Source: Caulobacter sp. CCH9-E1 (lineage in GTDB: Bacteria > Pseudomonadota > Alphaproteobacteria > Caulobacterales > Caulobacteraceae). From it: a DNA stretch of 6,453 bases. A program made the translations under genes and the position numbers. The DNA is taken from assembly GCF_001556515.1 (NCBI RefSeq), contig NZ_LSJA01000386.1, positions 1 to 6,453 of the forward strand, given 5' to 3'. The notes beneath the pieces were generated by a model. The model was not told the DNA's origin. It saw only the letters and a list, made by a program, of their open reading frames with translations, and made no database searches. This document shows positions 1-6,352 of this stretch, piece by piece (position 1 is the stretch's first letter; each line of letters starts with the position of its first letter).

Positions 1-94
1 TGGCTGTCCTGGACAAGATGTATGGCGTCTGCGTCCCGCATCCGCCCTAGCGTCCACAAACCACCCTGAGCGTACGGTCGCGACGTCTGCTTTA

Positions 95-120
95 GGCGCT
101 GGACCGCGTTAAGCAGCGCC
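95..120 (-). terminator. Weak hairpin at the 3' end of the thioesterase gene
   Basis: On the minus strand GGCGCTG (120-114) can pair with CAGCGCC (101-95) around a 12-base loop that contains the TAA stop of the thioesterase. Only TAAA follows the stem, not a real U-run, so this is at best a weak or Rho-assisted end. No better terminator is visible between here and the left edge. Confidence 0.25.
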
Positions 121-540
121 GAACGGCGTGATGATCTGCTGGGCGCTAGCCCGCGCGATCAACTCGCCGTCGGGCCGGAAGAAGTCGGCCTCGACGTGGA
201 TGATCGACTTGGTCTTGGCCACGACGCGGCCTTCCAGGCGCAGCGGCTCGGCCTTGCCGACCCGGATGAAGTCGATCTTCAGGTTGCTGGTGCGGAAGGC
301 GGCGTCGGCCGGCGCGGCGGTCATGGCGGCGAAGGCCAGGATCTGGTCGGCGAGGGCGGCGAGATAGCCGCCGAACAGCGAACCGTCGACGTTGAGCAGT
401 TCGGGAGACGGTTGCCAGGTCTTCCTGGCCCAGCCCGGGCCCCAGGCGTCCAGCGCGCCCAGCTTCAGCGTCTGGACGACGGGCGGCAGGATCGCGTCGC
501 CGGAGGCGAGTTGATCCAGCCGATCCGTCGCCCACGTCAA
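109..540 (-). CDS. PaaI-family hotdog-fold thioesterase
   Basis: A 143-residue protein of single hotdog domain size, probably a cytoplasmic acyl-CoA thioesterase of the PaaI/YbgC-like group; the substrate cannot be told from sequence. Seen: the helix-region signature N50[15 protein letters not shown]65, where Asp65 sits at the usual catalytic acid position. The later strands [13 protein letters not shown] (83-95) and [22 protein letters not shown] (100-121) are typical of the family. The His often found just before the Gly-Gly pair is Phe56 here, a possible specificity change. The start is TTG at 540, chosen because GAGG lies 7 bases upstream (551-548) and the first codon overlaps the thyA stop (TTGA). 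This arrangement suggests translational coupling and a shared thyA transcript. The family call is firm; the role is unknown. Confidence 0.82.
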   Translation of the reverse strand: MTWATDRLDQLASGDAILPPVVQTLKLGALDAWGPGWARKTWQPSPELLNVDGSLFGGYLAALADQILAFAAMTAAPADAAFRTSNLKIDFIRVGKAEPLRLEGRVVAKTKSIIHVEADFFRPDGELIARASAQQIITPFGAA

Positions 541-1376
541 ACCGAAACCTCGGCCTTGATGTGCGGGTGGGCCTGGTAGCCCTCGAGCTTGAAGTCCTCG
601 TACTCAAACCCGAACAGGTCGCGCTTGTCGGCGATCGTCATGGTCGGGAAGTCGAAGGGCTCGCGGGTCAGCTGCTCGCGGGCCTGGTCGAGGTGGTTCA
701 GGTAGAGGTGCGCGTCGCCGAAGGTGTGGACGAACTCGCCCGGCTCCAGGCCCACGACCTTGGCGACCATCAGGGTCAGCAGGGCGTAGGAGGCGATGTT
801 GAACGGCACGCCCAGGAAGACGTCGGCGCTGCGCTGGTAGAGCTGGCACGACAGCTTGCCGTCGGCCACGAAGAACTGGAACAGGCAGTGGCAGGGCGGC
901 AGGGCCATGTCGTCGACGTCGGCCGGGTTCCAGGCCGAGACGATGTGGCGGCGGCTGCTGGGATTGGTCTTCAGGTTCTCGACGAGAACGGCGATCTGGT
1001 CGATCACACGGCCGTCGGGCGCGGCCCACGAGCGCCACTGCTTGCCGTAGACGGGGCCGAGGTCGCCGTTCTCGTCGGCCCACTCGTCCCAGATCCGTAC
1101 GCCGTTGTCCTTCAGGTAGGCGATGTTGGTGTCGCCCTTCAGGAACCAGAGCAACTCGATGATGATCGAGCGCAGGTGCAGCTTCTTGGTCGTCAGGACC
1201 GGGAAGCCCTTGGCGAGATCAAAGCGGATTTGCCGGCCGAACACGCCGAGCGTGCCGGTGCCCGTGCGGTCGCCGCGCTGGACGCCGTGGTCGAGGATGT
1301 CGCGCAGCAGATCCAGATACTGCCGCTCGGGGTGGTCGGCGGCGGCTTTCGGAGCGTCGAGGACGGCGGTGATCAT
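537..1376 (-). CDS. thyA: Thymidylate synthase (ThyA type)
   Basis: Cytoplasmic enzyme converting dUMP and 5,10-methylene-THF to dTMP and dihydrofolate. The sequence aligns without gaps to E. coli ThyA at every key site I checked. Counting from ATG 1376, the conserved residues are Arg37 of DRTGTG, the Arg142-Arg143 pair contributed by the partner subunit, catalytic Cys162 in PPCHCLFQF, Arg182 of QRSADVFLG, Asn193 of [10 protein letters not shown], and His223/Tyr225 of DAHLYLNH. The C-terminus is ordinary (HIKAEVSV). The product is 279 residues, with about 16 extra at the N-terminus compared with E. coli. An in-frame GTG at 1403 would add 9 more; neither start has a convincing Shine-Dalgarno, and ATG was preferred. 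The next gene on the minus strand is a thioesterase, not the folA often found beside thyA. The two genes overlap by 4 bases. Confidence 0.97.
   Translation of the reverse strand: MITAVLDAPKAAADHPERQYLDLLRDILDHGVQRGDRTGTGTLGVFGRQIRFDLAKGFPVLTTKKLHLRSIIIELLWFLKGDTNIAYLKDNGVRIWDEWADENGDLGPVYGKQWRSWAAPDGRVIDQIAVLVENLKTNPSSRRHIVSAWNPADVDDMALPPCHCLFQFFVADGKLSCQLYQRSADVFLGVPFNIASYALLTLMVAKVVGLEPGEFVHTFGDAHLYLNHLDQAREQLTREPFDFPTMTIADKRDLFGFEYEDFKLEGYQAHPHIKAEVSV
548..551 (-). promoter_or_regulatory. Shine-Dalgarno GAGG for the TTG-started thioesterase
   Basis: Read on the minus strand, GAGG lies inside the last codons of thyA (the Glu-Val near its C-terminus), 7 bases before the TTG at 540. It is the main support for the unusual TTG start and for coupled translation with thyA. 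Confidence 0.55.
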
Positions 1377-1465
1377 GTGGACGACTTTGGGGGCGAATCG
1401 CACCGTTGAACACTGCGGCGCCGGAAGCGATCCACAGGTGGGCGTCGGTTATCCCGATGTCAGAA

Positions 1466-1567
1466 CCCCTCCCCCTTGCGGGGAGGCGCAGGGGGGGGCA
1501 GCGCTGGCCTTGGCCGGCTCGGAGCAGCACCCCCATCCCCAACCCTTCCCCGCAAGGGGGAAGGGGG
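1466..1567. repeat. Inverted C/G-tract intergenic repeat
   Basis: Two near-identical units face each other across 1487-1544. Unit A is 1466-1486. Unit B is 1545-1567, whose reverse complement matches unit A apart from one extra T and one A for G. Each is also a hairpin by itself: cctcccc/ggggagg (1468-1474 with 1480-1486) and cccttcccc/ggggaaggg (1543-1551 with 1557-1565), both with 5-base loops around the TTGC or GCAA core. The middle holds G-rich (1491-1498) and C-rich (1530-1540) tracts that could pair in the outer fold. It lies between the CsgG-like stop (1579) and thyA. It resembles the intergenic repeats dispersed through Caulobacter genomes; that identity is inferred. With no U-run it is not a standard terminator. 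Confidence 0.7.
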
Positions 1568-1578
1568 CCCGCCGTGGA

Positions 1579-2529
1579 CTACTTGCTGGGCGCGAGGCCC
1601 GTGTTCAGCACCCAGCCGACGTTGTCGTTCTCGTCGGCCACTTCCCACCACAGCTCCTGCTGCTTGCCGGTCGGATAGACGATGGCGCCGGCGGGCAGGG
1701 TGCGGATCAGCTTGCCGCCGGCGACCGGGGTGGCGCGCAGGGCGACGGGGCGCTGGGCGGTGAAGGTCTTGGCCGGCGCGGCCGCGGCGGCCGGACCGGC
1801 CTCCGACAGCAGGCCCAGGTCGCCGATCATCTTCGAATAGGCGTTGATGAACGACAGGGTGATGATGCGGCCGATGTCGGTGTCCTCGTAGCCGCCGCCG
1901 ACCGCGCCGGCGAAGCCCAGGCCGCCGCCCGCGCCCCAGCCGATGTCGTTCTTCACCGCGTAGCCTTCGGCGACCGACATCGTCTCGGTCGTGCGGACGT
2001 TGGTCAGCGACAGGACGGTGTTGGCTTCCAGCTTCTTGGTCTTGAGGCCGCCGACCAGGCCGCCGACGCGGCCGCCGATCATGCCGCCGATGGCGCCGGC
2101 CACCGCGCCGCCGCCGACATTGCTGTTGCTGCCCTGGACCTCGGCGACCAGCACGTAGTCGGCCGCCTTCACCTGGCCCTGGCCGACGTTCGAGCCGCGC
2201 TGCAGGCCGAGGTTGCCGCCGATGTTGCGCTCCTTCTCGGCCGCGCTGAGGCCCGCGCCCCGGTCGACCAGGTTGAAGCAGCCCGAGCGCTGGACGATGG
2301 CGCGCAGCACCTTCTGCGGCGAGGCCAGGTTGTACTGGGTCCAGCCGCTGGAATCGTCACCGTCGACGATCGACAGCGTGCCCAGCTTGCGCGCGCAGCG
2401 CGGGACCTCGCCAGACGCCTGGGTCTGCATCTGCTGACCCTTGCTGGCCTTGGCCTGGGCGAAGCCGGTGGCGGGCGTGATGGCGGAAAGCGCCAGGCCG
2501 ACGACCAGCGCGCTGCGGAAGGCTTTCAT
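1579..2529 (-). CDS. Exported CsgG-like protein with C-terminal SH3 domain
   Basis: A 316-residue envelope protein. Residues 1-26 form a Sec signal peptide (K2 and R5, then ALVVGLALSAI, cleavage after AQA26). There is no lipobox Cys, unlike the lipoprotein CsgG of the curli channel, so the mature protein is probably periplasmic or otherwise non-lipidated. Residues about 45-235 resemble the CsgG/LpoB-type fold: LGTLSIVDG, VLRAIVQRSGCFNLVDR, AADYVLVAEVQG, then a repeat-bearing strand region ending GRIITLSFINAYSKMI. Inside it, residues 138-161 form a glycine zipper (GGxxGG steps). After an Ala/Pro linker (about 245-254), residues 256-313 form a bacterial SH3-type domain (ALRATPVAGGKLIRTLPAG ... 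WWEVADENDNVGWV). Cys45 and Cys84 could form a disulfide. The ATG at 2529 was chosen over an upstream in-frame start at 2586 because it begins the signal peptide; GGGGA lies about 10 bases before it. The exact role is unknown. Confidence 0.8.
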   Translation of the reverse strand: MKAFRSALVVGLALSAITPATGFAQAKASKGQQMQTQASGEVPRCARKLGTLSIVDGDDSSGWTQYNLASPQKVLRAIVQRSGCFNLVDRGAGLSAAEKERNIGGNLGLQRGSNVGQGQVKAADYVLVAEVQGSNSNVGGGAVAGAIGGMIGGRVGGLVGGLKTKKLEANTVLSLTNVRTTETMSVAEGYAVKNDIGWGAGGGLGFAGAVGGGYEDTDIGRIITLSFINAYSKMIGDLGLLSEAGPAAAAAPAKTFTAQRPVALRATPVAGGKLIRTLPAGAIVYPTGKQQELWWEVADENDNVGWVLNTGLAPSK

Positions 2530-2604
2530 ATCTTGGCATTCCCCGAACAAATGAGCGGGCGCACTCGTACAGGTGAATTTCCGCAAAGCAAAGTTACGGC
2601 GCCG

Positions 2605-3165
2605 TTAGCCAGCGAAGCCGCCTTCATCCAGGAATTCCTGCTCGGCCGCCGTCGTCTCGCGGCCCAGGCCCCCGTTTCGGTGCGGGAAACGCCCGAACCT
2701 GGCGATGATGTCGCGGTGCAGGAGCGCCCACTTCATCGACTCCTCGTCGCCGGTGTCGGCTTGCAGGCCGGCGAACAGCTGGACGCTGAACTCCTGGTCG
2801 ACCAGTGATTCCGAGTGCTCGAATGGGAGGTAGAAGAAGGGACGCAGCGTCGGCTCGATGGCGGGGTCGTGATCGTGGCCGGCGGCGATGGCGGCGCGGG
2901 CGAACATGCGGGCCAGCGGATCGGTCGCGAAGGCGTGCGGCGTGCCGCGGAACATGTTGCGCGGGAACTGGTCCAGCAGGATCAGCAGGGCCAAGGCGCC
3001 CTCGGCCGTGTCGGCCCAAGCGTCATAGCGGCGCATCGAGGCCCGGTAGTGGGTCTGCTCGAACTTCAGCGCGATGGCGGAGTCGAACGCCGCGTCCTTG
3101 GCGAACCACTTGGCCGGGCCGGCATGGCGCCAGAAGCTGACGATGTCGTTGGGATGCGCGGCCAT
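2605..3165 (-). CDS. DUF924 family protein
   Basis: A 186-residue, mostly helical protein of the DUF924 family, at its usual length and with no signal peptide, so presumably cytoplasmic. Family signatures are intact: an N-terminal PNDIVSFWRHAGPAKWF (5-21), LLDQFPRNMFRGTPHAFATD (63-82), FFYLPFEHSESLVDQE (110-125), and the C-terminal HRDIIARFGRFPHRN (150-164) followed by GRETTAAEQEFL. No biochemical function is established for this family to my knowledge, and none is proposed. Several in-frame ATGs exist. The one at 3165 is preferred because GGTGGAG (3177-3171) stands 5 bases upstream and because it starts just before the conserved region. It is divergent from the RcnB-domain gene, sharing a roughly 100-base intergenic region. 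It is followed by the CsgG-like gene on the same strand after 75 bases, with no clear terminator between them. Confidence 0.9.
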   Translation of the reverse strand: MAAHPNDIVSFWRHAGPAKWFAKDAAFDSAIALKFEQTHYRASMRRYDAWADTAEGALALLILLDQFPRNMFRGTPHAFATDPLARMFARAAIAAGHDHDPAIEPTLRPFFYLPFEHSESLVDQEFSVQLFAGLQADTGDEESMKWALLHRDIIARFGRFPHRNGGLGRETTAAEQEFLDEGGFAG

Positions 3166-3170
3166 CGTGT

Positions 3171-3177
3171 CTCCACC
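3171..3177 (-). promoter_or_regulatory. Shine-Dalgarno that fixes the DUF924 start
   Basis: On the minus strand GGTGGAG ends 5 bases before the ATG at 3165. The alternative in-frame ATG at 3183 and an earlier start at 3225 would place this motif inside the coding region and have no comparable site. Confidence 0.6.
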
Positions 3178-3268
3178 GTCCATGTTCAAGCTCGGTTCAT
3201 CGGGCGAGTCCGAGACTGCTATCAAGGGACAAGCCCGGGCCTGCCATCAAGGCCCTTCGGAGCAAGAC

Positions 3269-4048
3269 ATGAGACGTGTGATCACGACCGCCCTGGCGCT
3301 TTCGTTGCTGGCGGGCGCGGCCCAGGCCGGGGCGGCGGGGGCGGTGGTCGCTCAGCAACAGCAGCAGCGCGAACAGCAGCCGCGGGACGCGGGGCCTCGG
3401 CCAGATCGCGGCGACCGAGGCGACCGCTGGGGAGATCGCGGCCCGCGCCAGCCCGACGGCGGCTGGAACCGGGGTGATCGTCCGCAGCCGCCGCAAGGGC
3501 AGCCTCCGCAGGCTCAGCCTCAGCCCTCGCGTCCGGACGGCGACCGAGACCGCAATCGCGGCGGCGACGATCGTCGGGGCGGCTGGGACCGCAACGACAA
3601 CAACCGCCCCGGCTGGCAGGACCGGGATCGTGATCGCGACCGCAATGACTACCGCTGGAACGACAAACGCGATCGGGACCGCAACGACTACCGCTGGAAT
3701 GACAACCGCAGCTGGGAATGGAACGACCGAGGCCGCGACCGCTACCGGGATCGCGACCGTGGGCGGCCGCACTACCACCGCTATACCTATCGTCCGTTCT
3801 ACTCCGCGCCGCAGCGCTATCGCGCGCCGGTCTATCGCTATCCGCGCGGCTGGTACGTGAGGGCCTGGTCGTTCGGCGACTATCTGCCGGGCGGCTGGTA
3901 CGGCAGCTCGTACTATCTCGACGCCTGGCGCTACGGCCTGCCGCAGCCGCCGATCGGCTGCGAGTGGGTGCGGGTCGGCGACGACGCCATCCTGGTCGAT
4001 ATCTGGAGCGGTCAGGTTCTGAGCGTCTGGCGCGATCTCTTCTGGTGA
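3269..4048 (+). CDS. Exported RcnB-domain protein with Arg/Asp-rich linker
   Basis: A 259-residue exported protein. The ATG at 3269 has CGGAG 6 bases upstream. Residues 1-20 (MRRVITTALALSLLAGAAQA) are a Sec signal peptide; a second possible cleavage follows VVA28. Residues about 29-185 are low-complexity: a Gln run (29-33), a Pro/Gln segment, then a long Asp/Arg/Asn/Trp/Tyr-rich stretch with two tandem 13-residue copies of DRDRNDYRWND(K/N)R at 122-147. Residues about 186-259 form an RcnB-type domain (PF11776-like): GDYLPGGWYGSSYYLDAWRYG, then LPQPPIGCEWVRVGDDAILVD, then IWSGQVLSVWRDLFW. E. coli RcnB is a periplasmic protein affecting nickel/cobalt homeostasis, but family members with long linkers are common in alphaproteobacteria and their role is unknown, so metal function is not claimed. 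It is monocistronic, with its own terminator 20 bases downstream. Confidence 0.85.
   Translation: MRRVITTALALSLLAGAAQAGAAGAVVAQQQQQREQQPRDAGPRPDRGDRGDRWGDRGPRQPDGGWNRGDRPQPPQGQPPQAQPQPSRPDGDRDRNRGGDDRRGGWDRNDNNRPGWQDRDRDRDRNDYRWNDKRDRDRNDYRWNDNRSWEWNDRGRDRYRDRDRGRPHYHRYTYRPFYSAPQRYRAPVYRYPRGWYVRAWSFGDYLPGGWYGSSYYLDAWRYGLPQPPIGCEWVRVGDDAILVDIWSGQVLSVWRDLFW
3632..3709 (+). repeat. Two tandem 39-base copies inside the RcnB-domain gene
   Basis: Copies at 3632-3670 and 3671-3709 differ at four bases and encode DRDRNDYRWNDKR and DRDRNDYRWNDNR. A third, decayed copy (SWEWNDRGR) follows directly. This points to recent in-frame duplication in the linker. Confidence 0.9.
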
Positions 4049-4068
4049 TCCGCCGAAGGCCGGGTGAG

Positions 4069-4099
4069 GGGGCGGAGGAGTGATCCTCCGCCCCTTTTT
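4069..4099 (+). terminator. Rho-independent terminator after the RcnB-domain gene
   Basis: A perfect 11-base-pair stem, ggggcggagga (4069-4079) with tcctccgcccc (4084-4094), is closed by a GTGA tetraloop (GNRA type) and followed at once by five T residues (4095-4099). It begins 20 bases after the TGA of the RcnB-domain gene and isolates it from ilvC. Confidence 0.93.
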
Positions 4100-4123
4100 C
4101 ATGTGCGTCGCGCGGGTTTTTTC

Positions 4124-4178
4124 ACCCCGTGATGGCGAAGCCGCGAACCTCCGCCTAAAACGGGGTCGCGAAGGCTTC
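4124..4178 (+). other. Structured segment upstream of the ilvC promoter
   Basis: gaagccgcga (4137-4146) can pair with tcgc-gaa-ggcttc (4166-4178), giving 10 pairs with a 3-base bulge. A competing 7-base-pair stem, accccgt (4124-4130) with acggggt (4160-4166), crosses it. The segment lies between the preceding terminator and the ilvC promoter, with no coding potential seen. It may be an operator or a decayed palindrome; function is not shown. Confidence 0.3.
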
Positions 4179-4206
4179 CGGATTTTGGCGTTCTGTCGGC
4201 TCCGCC

Positions 4207-5320
<1,114 letters not shown>

Positions 5321-5322
5321 GA

Positions 5323-5366
5323 GCGCGATAGCCGAAAGCGGTCGCCGGTTTCGGCGGCCATCGCGC
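5323..5366. repeat. Imperfect palindrome just after ilvC
   Basis: Nested arms fold into one long hairpin: gcgcgat/atcgcgc (5323-5329 with 5360-5366), gccgaaa/tttcggc (5331-5337 with 5349-5355), and cgg/ccg around a TCG loop (5339-5347). It begins two bases after the ilvC stop. The CCGAAA ... CCGGTTTCGG design resembles the palindromes dispersed between genes in many alphaproteobacteria; that link is from memory. No T-run follows, so it may protect the 3' end rather than terminate. Confidence 0.65.
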
Positions 5367-5374
5367 GACAAGCA

Positions 5375-5392
5375 AAAGGCTTTCAAGCCTTT
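5375..5392 (+). other. Small hairpin in the ilvC 3' region
   Basis: aaaggct (5375-5381) pairs with agccttt (5386-5392) around a 4-base loop. It sits between the larger palindrome and the terminator, making three consecutive stems in the ilvC 3' untranslated region. No role can be assigned. Confidence 0.4.
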
Positions 5393-5422
5393 AGCCTCAG
5401 TACCCAAAGCGTAAATCCCGCG

Positions 5423-5459
5423 AAGCCCTCGGCCCTCCCAGGCCGGGGGCTTTTCGTTT
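5423..5459 (+). terminator. ilvC: Rho-independent terminator of ilvC
   Basis: aagccctcggcc (5423-5434) pairs with ggccgggggctt (5441-5452) over 12 positions with one G-U pair, around a 6-base loop. The tract after the stem is TTCGTTT, so the T-run is interrupted but present. It lies about 100 bases after the ilvC stop and 40 bases before the ArsR gene. Confidence 0.88.
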
Positions 5460-5464
5460 GCGGC

Positions 5465-5492
5465 TTGCACGCCGCAGTTCTCCGTGGATAAA
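5465..5492 (+). promoter_or_regulatory. Probable promoter of the arsR-SRPBCC operon
   Basis: TTGCAC (5465-5470) and GATAAA (5487-5492) are separated by 16 bases. A transcript would begin around 5498-5502, at or within a few bases of the ATG at 5502, which implies a leaderless or nearly leaderless mRNA. No Shine-Dalgarno precedes that ATG, which agrees. The boxes match consensus only moderately. Confidence 0.45.
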
Positions 5493-5511
5493 CTGAACCA
5501 AATGGTTCAGT
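5492..5511. promoter_or_regulatory. ArsR-family operator palindrome over the start codon
   Basis: A perfect inverted repeat, ACTGAACCA (5492-5500) and TGGTTCAGT (5503-5511), is separated by two A residues. The size and symmetry suit a dimeric winged-helix repressor. It abuts the -10 box and contains the ATG of the ArsR gene, so bound repressor would block transcription initiation. That ArsR binds its own promoter is known for the family; binding here is inferred. Confidence 0.75.
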
Positions 5512-5861
5512 ATTCAGCCTCCCGCCTCGACGCCTCGTTCGCCGCCCTGTCCGACGCCACCCGGCGCGGGGTGCTGGAGGCGCTGGGTCGCGGCGAGGCG
5601 TCGATCACCGAGCTCGCCAACCGGTTCCAGATGACCCTGACAGGCATGAAGAAGCATGTCGCGGTGCTGGAGGCGGCGGGGCTGGTGACGACGGAAAAGA
5701 TCGGCCGCGTCCGCACCTGCCGGCTCGTGACCAGTGGGCTGGAGGAAGAGGCCGCGTGGATCGAACGATACCGCCAGCGCTGGACCCTGCGGTTCGACGC
5801 GCTGGACGAGGTTGTCGAGGACTTGAAGCAGAGGGAGAGCGGGAATGTCGGGAAAGAATGA
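5502..5861 (+). CDS. ArsR-family transcriptional repressor
   Basis: A 119-residue winged-helix DNA-binding protein, probably a dimer. Seen: FAALSDATRRGVLEALGRGE (13-32), the typical first helices; helix-turn-helix ITELANRFQMTLTGMKKHVAVLEAAGLV (35-62); and the wing KIGRVRTCRL (66-75). The CxC metal-binding motif of arsenic or zinc sensors is absent (the only Cys is 73), so metal sensing is unlikely. It belongs to the group that pairs with AHSA1/SRPBCC genes. The ATG at 5502 was chosen over GTG 5484 because it gives the usual MVQYS start and lies in the operator. There is no Shine-Dalgarno, consistent with a leaderless mRNA. It overlaps the downstream SRPBCC gene by 17 bases, so the two are co-transcribed. 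Ligand unknown. Confidence 0.93.
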   Translation: MVQYSASRLDASFAALSDATRRGVLEALGRGEASITELANRFQMTLTGMKKHVAVLEAAGLVTTEKIGRVRTCRLVTSGLEEEAAWIERYRQRWTLRFDALDEVVEDLKQRESGNVGKE

Positions 5862-6321
5862 GACGGTCGTGACGCGCAAGTCGGACCGGGAGCTGGTCGT
5901 GACCCGCGTCTTCGACGGCCCGGTCAACCTGGTGTTCGAGGCCTGGTCCAAGCCCGAGCTCTTCCAGCGCTGGTGGGTCCCCAAGGCCCTGGGCGTGCCG
6001 CTTCGGGCCTGCGAGATGGATGTTCGCACCGGCGGCGGCTATCGCCTGGAGTTCGGGCTGGACGCGGCCAACAGCATGGCCTTCTTCGGCAAGTACACCG
6101 ATGTCACCCCGCCCTCGCGCATCGTCTGGACCAACGAGGAGGGGGGCGAGATCTCGGTGACCACCGTCACGTTCGAGGACCAGGGCGGCCAGACGCTGCT
6201 GACGCTGAGCGAGCTCTATCCCAGCAAGGCGGCGTGCGACGAGGCTTTGCAGGGTTCGGCCCAAGGCTACCCCATGCAGTTCGAACAGCTGGACGAGCTG
6301 CTGGTCGAGCTGGTCGCCTGA
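5845..6321 (+). CDS. SRPBCC (AHSA1-like) domain protein
   Basis: A 158-residue cytoplasmic protein with one START-like helix-grip domain, a fold with a deep hydrophobic ligand pocket, of the AHSA1/CalC-like type. Seen: ELVVTRVFDGPVNLVFEAW (16-34) and PELFQRWWVPKALG (37-50), the hallmark WW-P segment; then TGGGYRLEF (62-70), GKYTDVTPPSRIVWT (82-96), and a last helix at about 136-156. GGAG (5834-5837) stands 7 bases before the ATG, inside the upstream arsR gene. This is the second gene of the ArsR operon; such pairs are very common in bacteria, and the SRPBCC partner may bind or modify a small molecule sensed by the system, but its ligand is not known. The C-terminus is complete, with no sign of truncation. 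Confidence 0.92.
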   Translation: MSGKNETVVTRKSDRELVVTRVFDGPVNLVFEAWSKPELFQRWWVPKALGVPLRACEMDVRTGGGYRLEFGLDAANSMAFFGKYTDVTPPSRIVWTNEEGGEISVTTVTFEDQGGQTLLTLSELYPSKAACDEALQGSAQGYPMQFEQLDELLVELVA

Positions 6322-6352
6322 CGAGATGGTCTAGCCGGAGACGTCATTTCCC

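Noticed and set aside
3..50. Possible C-terminal end of a plus-strand gene (AVLDKMYGVCVPHPP, stop TAG at 48-50)
   Set aside because: Fifteen codons at the window edge match nothing I recognise. It could be a real gene end convergent with the thioesterase, but the evidence is too thin to annotate.
1374..1403. GTG at 1403 as the thyA start
   Set aside because: It adds nine residues absent from the family and has no Shine-Dalgarno. The ATG at 1376 is also weakly supported, so the N-terminus stays uncertain.
1123..2808. A 561-codon plus-strand frame opposite thyA, the CsgG-like gene and DUF924
   Set aside because: It runs through the intergenic repeat and three real genes on the other strand and shows no recognisable domain; it is a GC-driven shadow.
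3196..3225. Promoter for the RcnB-domain gene (TTCATCG ... GCTATCAA)
   Set aside because: Only a loose match to the sigma-73 consensus; not strong enough to report as a feature.
5484..5501. GTG at 5484 as the ArsR start
   Set aside because: It would place the -10 box and operator inside the coding region, and the family usually starts close to the FAALSDATRR segment, as the ATG at 5502 gives.
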